A program made the translations under genes and the position numbers. Positions 18,361 to 26,497 of a DNA stretch of 64,000 nucleotides are shown piece after piece. The stretch's first letter is position 1; each line of letters starts with the position of its first letter. Location of the stretch: contig MKWE01000057.1 of assembly GCA_001899585.1 (NCBI GenBank), forward strand, positions 1 to 64,000. The letters run 5' to 3'. Source of the DNA: Rhodospirillales bacterium 70-18 (GTDB lineage: Bacteria > Pseudomonadota > Alphaproteobacteria > Acetobacterales > Acetobacteraceae). Below the pieces are notes generated by a model. It was not told the DNA's origin and did not search any database. It was given only the letters and a program-made list of their open reading frames with translations.

Positions 18361-19347
18361 ATGTTCATTCACAGACGGCGTGGCTGGGAGATCCCGGAAA
18401 GCCAGGCAACCCCCGAACAGGCGGTGCGAGGCCGGCGTGGCGTGCTGGCCGGGCTCGCCGGCGCCGCCGGGCTGGTCGCTGCCGCCCCGGCGCGGGCGGC
18501 TTGGTTCAGCAGCCTGGTGGGCGGTGGCGAGCCGGCCAAGCCGGTGGCGCTGGCGCCGCTGCCGGCGCCGCACAACGCCCGCTACGACCCCAAGCGGCTG
18601 CTGACCAACGAGGGCGTGGCCACCAGCTACAACAACTACTACGAGTTCGGCTTGTCCAAGTCGATCGCCGCCGCCGCCCAGGCGCTGCCGACCGACCCAT
18701 GGACCATCCACATCGAGGGCATGGTCGAAAAGCCGCGCGCCATCGGCCTGGAGGACCTGCTGAAGCAGGTGAAGCTGGAGGAGCGCATCTACCGCCACCG
18801 CTGCGTGGAGGCCTGGGCGATGACGGTGCCCTGGACCGGCTTCCCGCTGGCCGACCTGGTGAAGCTGGCAGCCCCGTTGGCCTCGGCGAAATACATGGTG
18901 TTCACCACCCTGGCCGACAGCAAGACCATGCCCGGGCTGCGCCAGAGCTTCTATCCCTGGCCCTATACCGAGGGCGTGACCATGCAGGAGGCCGCGAACG
19001 AGCTGGCCTTCCTGTCGGTCGGCATGTTCGGCAAGACCATTCCGCCGCAGGATGGCGCGCCGATTCGCTTGACCTTGCCATGGAAATACGGGTTCAAGTC
19101 GGCGAAATCGATCGTCAAGGTGACCTTCACCGACAAGCAGCCGGTGACATTCTGGGAGGCGCTGCAGTCCAGCGAGTACGGCTTCTGGGCGAACGTGAAC
19201 CCGGCGGTGCCGCACCCGCGCTGGAGCCAGGCGCAGGAACGACTGATCGGTACCGACGACACGGTGCCGACCAGGATATGGAACGGCTACGGGGAGTATG
19301 TGGCGGCGATGTACGACAACCTGAAGAACGAGCGGCTGTTCGCTTGA
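18361..19347 (+). CDS. msrP: Protein-methionine-sulfoxide reductase catalytic subunit MsrP
   Basis: A 328-residue molybdopterin oxidoreductase of the sulfite-oxidase fold that repairs oxidised methionines in periplasmic proteins. The N-terminus has a twin-arginine export signal: [12 protein letters not shown] followed by a hydrophobic stretch and an AARA-type cleavage site near residue 48. The segment [20 protein letters not shown] carries the molybdenum-ligand Cys, and [13 protein letters not shown] and NVNP(AV)PHPRWSQA match the family C-terminus. The ATG follows GGAAAGGA. The expected membrane partner MsrQ (heme b, about 200 residues) is not next to it; a short unrelated membrane protein overlaps its stop. 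Confidence 0.93.
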   Translation: MFIHRRRGWEIPESQATPEQAVRGRRGVLAGLAGAAGLVAAAPARAAWFSSLVGGGEPAKPVALAPLPAPHNARYDPKRLLTNEGVATSYNNYYEFGLSKSIAAAAQALPTDPWTIHIEGMVEKPRAIGLEDLLKQVKLEERIYRHRCVEAWAMTVPWTGFPLADLVKLAAPLASAKYMVFTTLADSKTMPGLRQSFYPWPYTEGVTMQEAANELAFLSVGMFGKTIPPQDGAPIRLTLPWKYGFKSAKSIVKVTFTDKQPVTFWEALQSSEYGFWANVNPAVPHPRWSQAQERLIGTDDTVPTRIWNGYGEYVAAMYDNLKNERLFA

Positions 19348-19682
19348 TCCAGCGGCACCCCCCTGCCGCGCGTGGATGGACGGCGCGGGTGCTGGCGGTG
19401 CTGGCGGCGATCTGCCTGATCGGCGCCTTCACGCTGTTGCTCATGCTGCCGCCGATGCTGTCGCTGGCCGAGGAGATGGCCCGCGTCGACCAGATGCTGC
19501 TGGTGGGACTCCAGGACGCGGTGCGCACCCACCTGCCCGACTGGGTCTGGCAGGCGCTGGTGCTGCCGTTGCTGGGCCGGCCCGGCTGGCTGTTGCCGCT
19601 GTGTCTCGGCATCGTCTTTGCCGGGGCCGCGGTCAGCACCATCTGGGGCCCGGTGACGCGCTCGCGCCACCGCCGCGGCTGA
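19344..19682 (+). CDS. Small membrane protein overlapping msrP
   Basis: An unrecognised 112-residue protein read from a TTG that overlaps the msrP stop (TTGA); a GTG 45 bp further on is an alternative start. It has two clear hydrophobic segments, about residues 15-38 (VLAVLAAICLIGAFTLLLML) and about 76-105 (a segment broken by GRPGW), and a basic C-terminus (TRSRHRRG). It is too short and lacks the spaced histidines expected of the heme protein MsrQ. Coupled translation with msrP suggests a linked role, perhaps as a membrane anchor, but the function is unknown. Confidence 0.6.
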   Translation: MIQRHPPAARGWTARVLAVLAAICLIGAFTLLLMLPPMLSLAEEMARVDQMLLVGLQDAVRTHLPDWVWQALVLPLLGRPGWLLPLCLGIVFAGAAVSTIWGPVTRSRHRRG

Positions 19683-19714
19683 GGCGGCCCCCCCCCAGCC
19701 GGGAAGGGGCCGCC
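19683..19714. terminator. GC-rich hairpin between convergent genes
   Basis: The arms GGCGGCCCC (19683-19691) and GGGGCCGCC (19706-19714) pair perfectly over 9 bp. The hairpin sits exactly in the gap between the plus-strand membrane protein stop and the minus-strand flavin oxidoreductase stop. There is no long T run on either side, so it may stop transcription poorly by itself or protect both 3' ends. Confidence 0.6.
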
Positions 19715-19718
19715 CGCG

Positions 19719-20822
19719 TTATGCCACCGCCGCCAGCCTGCGCGGCGCCAGGTGGGCGACACGCGGCTTGACCTCCTGCTGGATCAGCCGCAGCGAATTG
19801 TGCCACGCCTGCGGGTTGTCGGCGTAGTCGAAGCCGAACACCAGCAACTGGCCGAAACCGCCGACATCCTCGTACACCTGCTCGATCTTGCGGGCCACCG
19901 TCTCGGGCGAGCCGACGAGCCAGTTGTGGTGGGCGCAATACTCCACCGTCACATCGGAATCAGGCACATCCGGGGCGTGCTTCAGATAATCCTTGAAGCC
20001 GAAATTGGCCAGCAGCGGCAGGAAATACTCGCCCATCATGCGGCCCATCATGGCGCCGACCGACAGTTTCCAGGCTTCCTCGTCGGTATCGGCCACGAAG
20101 ATCTCGCGCACCAGCCGCCAGTCGCCGCGCCACGGTGTCCGCCCGGTGCGAGCCGCCCCCACCTCCACCGAATCCCAGTGGCTTTTCACATAGGCCGGGT
20201 TGAGATTCAGGCTCATCGGGATGTAGCCGCGCTCGCCGGCCAGCTTCAGCGTGTCGGAGTTCTTCGACAGCCCGGCCACGCCGATCGGCGGATGCGGCGT
20301 CTGCAACGGGCCGATATGCGGCTTGAGGAAGCCGAACATGGTGTCCGGCTTGGACACCTGCCAGAACTTGCCGTTGAAGTCCCAGGGGCCGCGCTCGGTC
20401 CACATCTTGAGGATGATCTCCAGCGCCTCGCGGGTCATGTCGCGGTTGGCGCCGGACATGCCGTCCACATGGAACATCGCCCAGTCGCTCGGCAGGCCAG
20501 AGGCGGCGACGCCGAAATTCAGCCGCCCGCCGGACAAATGGTCCAGCATGGCGACCCGGTTCGCCAACTCGGCCGGGTGGTGATAGGGCAGCAGGAAGCC
20601 GCCGGGGCCGATGCGGATGGTCTTGGTCTGCAGCAGCGCCTGCGCGATCAGCAGGTCCGGCGCCGGATGCGGCTCCCAGGGGGCCGTATGGTGCTCGCCG
20701 ATCCAGATCTCGCTGAAACCCAGTTCGTCGAGCCACCGGAAGGTTTGCAGGTCCCAGTCATGCCCGGCCTTCAGCCCGCGCTCCGGCGGGTGGGAGGGCA
20801 TGGTGAAATAACCGAATTCCAT
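19719..20822 (-). CDS. LLM-class flavin-dependent oxidoreductase
   Basis: A 367-residue luciferase-like monooxygenase. The start MEFGYFTMPSHPPE and the segments EIWIGEHH, LDHLSGGRLNFGV and PIGVAGLSKNSDT are typical of the group annotated as limonene-monooxygenase-like or alkanal-monooxygenase-like flavin enzymes. It would use reduced FMN from another protein. No flavin reductase is adjacent. It sits at the 3' end of a co-directional minus-strand run, 101 bp after a short exported-protein gene, and is probably transcribed on its own. The substrate is unknown. Confidence 0.9.
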   Translation of the reverse strand: MEFGYFTMPSHPPERGLKAGHDWDLQTFRWLDELGFSEIWIGEHHTAPWEPHPAPDLLIAQALLQTKTIRIGPGGFLLPYHHPAELANRVAMLDHLSGGRLNFGVAASGLPSDWAMFHVDGMSGANRDMTREALEIILKMWTERGPWDFNGKFWQVSKPDTMFGFLKPHIGPLQTPHPPIGVAGLSKNSDTLKLAGERGYIPMSLNLNPAYVKSHWDSVEVGAARTGRTPWRGDWRLVREIFVADTDEEAWKLSVGAMMGRMMGEYFLPLLANFGFKDYLKHAPDVPDSDVTVEYCAHHNWLVGSPETVARKIEQVYEDVGGFGQLLVFGFDYADNPQAWHNSLRLIQQEVKPRVAHLAPRRLAAVA

Positions 20823-20923
20823 GGTCGTTTTCCCATCGCTACCGCCGGGTCGTTGCCCCGACGAGACAGCATAGCCAGGGCGGGGCGAGGGGGGCCAGTG
20901 AACAACACGTCACCGGGCGGGCA

Positions 20924-21292
20924 TCAGTGCGGCAGCTTCAGCCCTCCAGGCACATAGCGCGACAGGTCGGGGTTGAAGGTGATGTCCCAATACCCCGCCA
21001 CGCAGCCGGCCAGCGGCGGCAATTGCGGGTATTTCTCGCGGATGAACGCCTCCGCCAGCATCCCGCGCGAGGCCGAGACGGCGGCCTGCAAGCTGCTCAG
21101 GATGCCGCCCAGGCGGGGATCGGCCGACAGCCCGCCCGGCAGCGCGCCGGCGCCCTGGCGCAGTTGCGTCTGGGCCAGGGCGTTCAGCTTATGCTCGAAC
21201 GCGGCGCAGACGGTGTCGGTGCCCTCGGCATAGCGCGGATAGATGATCGCCCCGGCCATCAGGGCCGCCAGCAGCAGCAGGATCAGCTTCAT
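20924..21292 (-). CDS. Hypothetical exported or membrane-anchored protein
   Basis: A 122-residue protein of unknown function. The N-terminus (MKLILLLLAALMAGAIIY) is a signal peptide or single anchor. The remainder is predicted mainly helical, with two cysteines (~29 and ~97) that could form a periplasmic disulfide, and ends in NPDLSRYVPGGLKLPH. It starts 9 bp after the stop of the Nudix gene, so it is likely cotranscribed with it. I know no family for it. Confidence 0.75.
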   Translation of the reverse strand: MKLILLLLAALMAGAIIYPRYAEGTDTVCAAFEHKLNALAQTQLRQGAGALPGGLSADPRLGGILSSLQAAVSASRGMLAEAFIREKYPQLPPLAGCVAGYWDITFNPDLSRYVPGGLKLPH

Positions 21293-21301
21293 GCGTTCCG
21301 G

Positions 21302-21742
21302 CTAGCAGCCGAGCAAGCCGCGCGCAATGCCGATGACGCGGTGCGCCTCGCTCCACAGCGCATACTCGTCCAGCCGGTCCAGCGGCGCCCACAGCGCCTC
21401 GGTCACGTCGTCGCCGGCCACCGGCGTGCCGCCCGCCCAGGCGGCGGCGAAGTCGATGATGGTGTAGTGGTAGCGCACCCGACCGTCCGGGTCGCGGTGG
21501 ATGCTGTCCACGTTGGCGACCAGGTGCAGGGCGCCGACGCGCAGCCCCGCCTCCTCCTCCAGTTCGCGGCGGGCGGCGTCCTCGGCGGTCTCGCCGAGTT
21601 CCTGCGCGCCGCCGGGCAGGCTCCAGGCGCCCATGTTGGGCGGCTTGCCGCGGCGCACCAGCAGCACGGCAAGGCTGGGCTCGGCCCGCAGCACGGCGAC
21701 GCCGATGCCGACGATCGGGCGGGCTGGGTATTCCCGGCTCAC
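21302..21742 (-). CDS. Nudix hydrolase
   Basis: A 146-residue Nudix-domain pyrophosphatase. The Nudix box is complete: GGAQELGETAEDAARRELEE followed by EAG, holding the Mg-binding glutamates. The segment LVRRGKPPNMGAWSLPGG immediately before it is typical of the MutT/ADP-ribose-type group. It hydrolyses a nucleoside diphosphate linked to another moiety; the substrate is not evident. It lies between the DUF4340 gene (24 bp) and a small exported-protein gene on the same strand. Confidence 0.9.
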   Translation of the reverse strand: MSREYPARPIVGIGVAVLRAEPSLAVLLVRRGKPPNMGAWSLPGGAQELGETAEDAARRELEEEAGLRVGALHLVANVDSIHRDPDGRVRYHYTIIDFAAAWAGGTPVAGDDVTEALWAPLDRLDEYALWSEAHRVIGIARGLLGC

Positions 21743-21766
21743 GGGGCAGGGGTCATGCGCGGGGCA

Positions 21767-22795
21767 TCAGGGCGCCGGCTTCCTGGCGGGTTCGCTGGCT
21801 TTCAGCTCGTCCAGCGTCGGCACGAAGGCTTGTTCCTTCCACGCCCCCACCTGGAAGGTCCAGCCGGCGAGGCGCTTCTGCAACGCTGCCGCCTCGGCCT
21901 TGGCCGCGCCGTCGCCGCTGGCGGCAAGCTGGATCCAGATGTCCTTGCCCGCCTTGAACACCGTCACATCCACCACCAGCCCGTCCTTGCCCACGATATG
22001 CGTCGTGCCGATCTGCTCGCCCACCTTGTCGGCCGCCGGCTTCACGTCCGTCAAGGTCAGGCTGTCCAGGCTGCCGAACACGTCGGACATCTTGAAGTTG
22101 TCCAGCTTCGGATGATCGGCCGGGGATTTCAACGCCGGCTTGCCGCCCTCGCGGTCGAATTCCAGCACCGCGTCGCCGCGGGTGACGGTGACGCTGGCCA
22201 CCTTGTCGGCGGGGATGTTGGCGATATCGCGGTCGAACCACAGTTGCGGGTCGGCATCCACCGGCACCCGCCCCTCGGCCAGCCAGGACTGCGCCTCGCC
22301 GGGGCGACGGATATAGATGGTCTCGGGCACGTTGCCCGCGGTGCGGACGCGGCGATGGCCGATGATCAGGGCGGCGAGCGGCTTGCCGGCGCCGTCCAGC
22401 ACGCGCAGCAGATTGGCGGTGCCGGTCGGCCCCTTCGGGTCCTCGACGCCCAGGCGGGCATATTCGGCCGGGTCGGCGGTGCGCGGCTCGGTGATGCGCA
22501 GCTCGGTGAGGCCGGTCAGCAGTTCGCGCAGCCGGTCCGGCTGCACCCGGAAGCCGCCATGGTCGGCCAGGCCCCAGCTGCCGTCGGTCTGCCTGGCGAT
22601 CACCAGGGTCTTGTTCTGGTGGGTGATCTCCACCTTGGCCGCGGTTTGCAGCTTCGGCGCCAAGTTGGGGAACACCAGCGTGCCGGCGGAAGCGCTGGTC
22701 TCGCTGCCCGGCATGGTGGCGGGGCCGAACCGCCAGCCGGCGAACAGCACGATGGCGGCGATGACCGCCAGGATGACGGAGGTGCGGGGTTTCAT
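21767..22795 (-). CDS. DUF4340 domain-containing protein
   Basis: A 342-residue protein with one N-terminal membrane segment (ILAVIAAIVLFAGW) and a large extracytoplasmic part, matching DUF4340. Repeated modules such as KVEITHQNKTLVIARQTDG and VASVTVTRGDAVLEFDREGG are the usual beta-rich DUF4340 units. Proteins of this family are regularly encoded next to GldG-like ABC components, as here (22 bp after the GldG-like gene). A periplasmic accessory role for that ABC complex is inferred; the biochemical function is unknown. Confidence 0.85.
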   Translation of the reverse strand: MKPRTSVILAVIAAIVLFAGWRFGPATMPGSETSASAGTLVFPNLAPKLQTAAKVEITHQNKTLVIARQTDGSWGLADHGGFRVQPDRLRELLTGLTELRITEPRTADPAEYARLGVEDPKGPTGTANLLRVLDGAGKPLAALIIGHRRVRTAGNVPETIYIRRPGEAQSWLAEGRVPVDADPQLWFDRDIANIPADKVASVTVTRGDAVLEFDREGGKPALKSPADHPKLDNFKMSDVFGSLDSLTLTDVKPAADKVGEQIGTTHIVGKDGLVVDVTVFKAGKDIWIQLAASGDGAAKAEAAALQKRLAGWTFQVGAWKEQAFVPTLDELKASEPARKPAP

Positions 22796-22817
22796 GCGCG
22801 TGTTCTCGCCCTTTGCC

Positions 22818-24716
22818 TCAGCCGCGCGCCCGGGCGCGGCGGCTTCGCCTGATGAAGCCCAGGACGATCGCCAGGATGGTCAGCAGGGCCGGCACCAGCA
22901 CGATGTTGAACAGCCGCAGCCGCGTCTCCAGCGCCGAGATGTCGCGCCGCAGGTCAAGCTGCACGGCGCGCAGCTTGCCCCGCGTGGCCACGGCGTCGCG
23001 GCGCAGGTCGTCGATGGCGGTGCGCTGCTGCTCGGTGATGACGGCGGCGGCATTCGCCTCGCCGCGCCCGGTGCGCAACTCGGTCAGCTTCTTCTGCGTG
23101 GCGTCCAGATGCGCCTGCAGCGCCTGCTCGGTCTGGCGGAACCGCGCCTCGGCATCGCGCTGCATGGCGTCCACCCGTTCGAACGGGCGCAGCGAGGGGC
23201 CGCGGCTGCGCAGGCCGATCAGCGCGTCGCCGCCGGCCAGGGTGCCGACCAGGTTGGTGACGAACGGCCCGTTATCGCTGAACGGCGTCGCCTGCGGTTG
23301 GCCGAAGAAGTCGCCCATGCGCACCCAGAACCGGTCGGCCAGGATGTCGCTGTCGGCCACCACCACCAGGTTCGCCGGCTTGGCGGTCTGCGCGATATAG
23401 GCCGGGAAGTCGGCCGGCCGCTTGGCCCCCTTCGGCGGCTCCGGCGGCTCCGTGAAGGCGCTGTGCAGGATGCCGTGCAGCCGCGCGGCGATCACCCGCT
23501 TGCCGCCCTCCGGCTTGAAGGCGCCGAGGATCTTGCCGGGGTCGGGGTAGTCGGTCAGCGAGGCCAGCGGCACCGGCCCGGCCTTGTCCGAGGTGGTCAG
23601 CAGCGGCGTGAACGCCAGCTTGCTGCCCGGCTTCAGCGCGATCGCGCCGGGTGCCGCCACGGTCACCTGTTGCAGGTCGGCGGTGGCCGGGTCGCTGTGG
23701 TTGATGCCGTCATGGATGTTGTACCAGGCGACGAAATCCACCGCCTGCACCCGGTCCCCGGGGGCGGCGCGCACCCGCCAGGCGCCAGTGAGGTCGCCGA
23801 CCACCAGCTTGGGGTCGTACTGGATGCCCCAGGCGTCGAACAGCTTGGCGAGGTCCGACGAGGTGTCGGCCGGCGGCGCCCCGGTCTGCGGGTCGGGCGT
23901 GAGCTGCTGCGCCTCGCTGAGCGGATCGACCATCACCATCAGCCGGCCGCCGCGCATCACGAACTGGTCGATGGCGTATAGCGTGCTGTCCGACAGCTTC
24001 TGCGCGTGCGCCACCAGCAGCACCTGCACGTCCTTGTCGATCACCTGCGCGTCCACCGGCACCGTCTTCACCGTGAACGCCTGGCGCAGCTGCATCGCCG
24101 AGGCCCAGGGGCCGCCGGCCTGCGGGTTGCGCATCATCATCGCGCGCGGATCGCCATCCAGCGGCAGCGAGCTCATCACCCCCACCACCGGGCGGGTCGG
24201 GTTGGACAGCTCGAACACCAGCTTGGTCAGGTCGTATTCCAGGAAGCGCTCGCGCTCCGGCTGGAAGAAGGCGATGCTGCGCTCGTCGTCCAGCAGGTTG
24301 GAGCCGGCGAGGCCGAAATACACCTGGGTGCCGCCCTGATCCATCGGCACACCTTGCAGCCCGTAGGCCAGCGCCCGGTCCTCGGTGTCGCTGAACGGCT
24401 CCGGGTCATAGACCTCCAGCTTGATCTTGCCGTGCGAGATGCGGGCGTACTGGCGCAGCATCTCGCCCACCCGGTCGGCATAGGCGCCATAGGCCGGGAT
24501 GCGGCTGCCCAGCGCGCGCGAGTAGTAGAAGCGCAGCGTGATCGGCTCCTTCAGCCCGGCGATGATGCTGCGCGTGCCCGCCGACAGCGAATACAGATGC
24601 TGCTGCGTCAGGTCGGCCTGCACGTTGGCCAGCCTGGTATCGGCGAACAGGTTGATGCCCACCAGGATCGCCGCGATCGCGACGACGCCGAGGACGGAAG
24701 ACCAGAGACGACGCAT
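22818..24716 (-). CDS. GldG-family ABC auxiliary protein
   Basis: A 632-residue membrane-anchored protein of the GldG / ABC-type uncharacterized transport family. It has an N-terminal transmembrane helix (VLGVVAIAAILVGINLF), a long periplasmic part with YDPEPFSDTEDRA, GGRLMVMVDPLSE and VVADSDILADRF, a coiled-coil stretch near residues 540-600, and a C-terminal transmembrane helix (IVLVPALLTILAIVLGFI) with a basic end. Outside Bacteroidetes, GldG-like proteins have no link to gliding, and their cargo is unknown. It is the third gene in an ATPase-permease-GldG-DUF4340 run. Confidence 0.85.
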   Translation of the reverse strand: MRRLWSSVLGVVAIAAILVGINLFADTRLANVQADLTQQHLYSLSAGTRSIIAGLKEPITLRFYYSRALGSRIPAYGAYADRVGEMLRQYARISHGKIKLEVYDPEPFSDTEDRALAYGLQGVPMDQGGTQVYFGLAGSNLLDDERSIAFFQPERERFLEYDLTKLVFELSNPTRPVVGVMSSLPLDGDPRAMMMRNPQAGGPWASAMQLRQAFTVKTVPVDAQVIDKDVQVLLVAHAQKLSDSTLYAIDQFVMRGGRLMVMVDPLSEAQQLTPDPQTGAPPADTSSDLAKLFDAWGIQYDPKLVVGDLTGAWRVRAAPGDRVQAVDFVAWYNIHDGINHSDPATADLQQVTVAAPGAIALKPGSKLAFTPLLTTSDKAGPVPLASLTDYPDPGKILGAFKPEGGKRVIAARLHGILHSAFTEPPEPPKGAKRPADFPAYIAQTAKPANLVVVADSDILADRFWVRMGDFFGQPQATPFSDNGPFVTNLVGTLAGGDALIGLRSRGPSLRPFERVDAMQRDAEARFRQTEQALQAHLDATQKKLTELRTGRGEANAAAVITEQQRTAIDDLRRDAVATRGKLRAVQLDLRRDISALETRLRLFNIVLVPALLTILAIVLGFIRRSRRARARG

Positions 24717-24722
24717 GCCCGC

Positions 24723-25454
24723 TCAATCCGCCTTGCGATGTTCGACGATCACCGTGTTCAGGAACAGCCAGAACCCGATGAACGATGCGAAGAAGATAAG
24801 GTCGCGCAGCGCGATCACGCCGCGGGTGAAGGACTGGAACCGCTCGGCCACCGACAGCCGCCGCGCCACCTCCGCCAGTTCCGGCGCGTTGCGCGAGAGG
24901 AAGTCGGTCACCACCGGATACGACGCCACCGCGAACACGAAGCACACCGAAACCGCCAGCACGAAGGCGATCACCTGGTTCTTGGTCGCCGCCGACAGCG
25001 CCGCCCCCACCGACAGGAACGCGCCGGCCACCAGCAGCGCGCCCAGGTAGCCCGCCGCGATCACCCCGTTATCCGGGCTGCCGAGGTAGTTCACCGTGAT
25101 CACGAACGGGAAGGTCAGCGCCAGCGCGATGGCGCAGAACGCCCAGGCGGCCAGGAACTTGCCCACCACCGCCTGCCACTGCGCGATCGGCAGCGTCAGC
25201 AGCAGCTCGATGGTGCCCAGCCGCCGCTCCTCCGCCCATAGCCGCATGGTGATCGCCGGCACCAGCAGCAGGAACACCCAGGGCACGAAGTTGAAGAACG
25301 GCATCAGGTCCGCCTGGTCGCGGGCGAAGAAATTGCCGAGGTTGAACGTCAGCGCCCCCTGCAAGGCCAGGAAGATCACGATGAACACCACCGCGACCGG
25401 GGTGGCGAAATACCCGCCCAGCTCGCGGCGGGCGACGATCAGCGTATTGCGCAT
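24723..25454 (-). CDS. ABC transporter permease (GldF-like, ABC-2 type)
   Basis: A 243-residue integral membrane protein with six hydrophobic segments and the ABC-2 landmark LWAEERRLGTIELLLTLPI after the second segment. The start RNTLIVARRELGGYFATPVA is typical of GldF-like permeases. The ATG at 25454 is used because a longer frame would run into the stop of the ATPase gene; the two genes are 1 bp apart. It should form the channel of the export-type complex with the upstream ATPase and the downstream GldG-like and DUF4340 proteins. Confidence 0.88.
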   Translation of the reverse strand: MRNTLIVARRELGGYFATPVAVVFIVIFLALQGALTFNLGNFFARDQADLMPFFNFVPWVFLLLVPAITMRLWAEERRLGTIELLLTLPIAQWQAVVGKFLAAWAFCAIALALTFPFVITVNYLGSPDNGVIAAGYLGALLVAGAFLSVGAALSAATKNQVIAFVLAVSVCFVFAVASYPVVTDFLSRNAPELAEVARRLSVAERFQSFTRGVIALRDLIFFASFIGFWLFLNTVIVEHRKAD

Positions 25455-25455
25455 C

Positions 25456-26232
25456 TCAGGCCGCCCTCGCCGGTTGGGCGGTGATCGCACGGAACACCGC
25501 GTCCAGCCCGCCCGCCGGGTCGCGCCCCGCCAGTTCCGCCGGCGTCGCGTCGGCCACCACGCGGCCGCGGGCGATGATGATGGCGCGCGTGCACACCGCC
25601 TCCACCTCCTCCAGGATATGGGTCGAGATCACGATCGCCTTCTCCGGCGCCATGCGCGCGATCAGCGTGCGCACCTCGTGCTTCTGGTTCGGGTCCAGCC
25701 CGTCGGTCGGCTCGTCCAGCACCAGCACCGGCGGATCGTGCAGCAGCGCCTGCGCCAGCCCGACCCGGCGCTTGAACCCCTTGGACAGCGTCTCGATCGG
25801 TTGCAGCCGCACGCCGCCCAGCGTGGTCAGCCCGATCGCGTGGCCCACCCGGTCATCCATCTCGCTGCCGGAATACCCCCGGATGCGCGCGGTGAAGCGC
25901 AGGAAGGCCAGCACCGTCATCTCGGGATAGGTCGGCGCGCCCTCGGGCAGGAACCCCATGCTCCGCCGCGCCGCCAGGCTGTCGGTCTGCACGTCGTGGC
26001 CGCAGATGCGCGCGGTGCCGGCGGTGGGCGTCATGAACCCGGCGAGCATGCGCATGGTGGTGGACTTGCCGGCGCCGTTCGGCCCGAGAAACCCCAGCAC
26101 CTCGCCGCGCGCGACGTTGAAGCTCACATTGTCCACCGCGGTGAACCCGGCGAACCGCTTGGTCAGCCCCTGGATCTCGATCAGCGGAGCGGCGGCGCCG
26201 CCGCTGGCCGTGGTGGAGGTGTCGGCGGCCAT
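25456..26232 (-). CDS. ABC transporter ATP-binding protein (GldA-like)
   Basis: A 258-residue ABC ATPase. Walker A is GPNGAGKSTT, the signature is a divergent LSKGFKRRVGLAQAL, Walker B is VLVLDEPTDGLDP, and the switch His lies in STHILEEV. It belongs to the ABC-2 export group that energises GldF-type permeases. An Ala/Thr/Ser-rich N-terminal lead precedes the domain. The start at 26232 (MAADTSTT) is chosen; a frame extension to 26289 is less likely. It is the first gene of the four-gene ABC unit. Confidence 0.88.
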   Translation of the reverse strand: MAADTSTTASGGAAAPLIEIQGLTKRFAGFTAVDNVSFNVARGEVLGFLGPNGAGKSTTMRMLAGFMTPTAGTARICGHDVQTDSLAARRSMGFLPEGAPTYPEMTVLAFLRFTARIRGYSGSEMDDRVGHAIGLTTLGGVRLQPIETLSKGFKRRVGLAQALLHDPPVLVLDEPTDGLDPNQKHEVRTLIARMAPEKAIVISTHILEEVEAVCTRAIIIARGRVVADATPAELAGRDPAGGLDAVFRAITAQPARAA

Positions 26233-26497
26233 GGTGATCCCCCTCGTTGACGCGAGCCCGTCCAGGCGAGCACTGCGGGAATACCGCAATCACCGCGTAT
26301 TGCAACCCGGCCATGGCCGGCGTGCGGCGCATGACAAAGCTTTAATTGCCACCGCCGCAGCGCAAGTGCTCGCCACCCCGGCAGACGATTTCTACTTCGG
26401 ATTGATGCCCCCGCGCGATGCGGCCGTTGCCAGCGCCGCGCCGCGCCGACATCATGATCGCCGCAATGCCACGAATCCCCGGAAGGGCCGGACCTCC
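26233..26497. promoter_or_regulatory. Divergent intergenic region
   Basis: This 265-bp gap separates the leftward ABC operon from a rightward membrane-protein gene. A TGCGG / CCGCA inverted repeat (5-nt spacer) occurs near 26275-26289, and an AT-rich patch (ACAAAGCTTTAATT) near 26334-26346 is a plausible promoter zone. I cannot define the promoters more closely. Confidence 0.35.
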
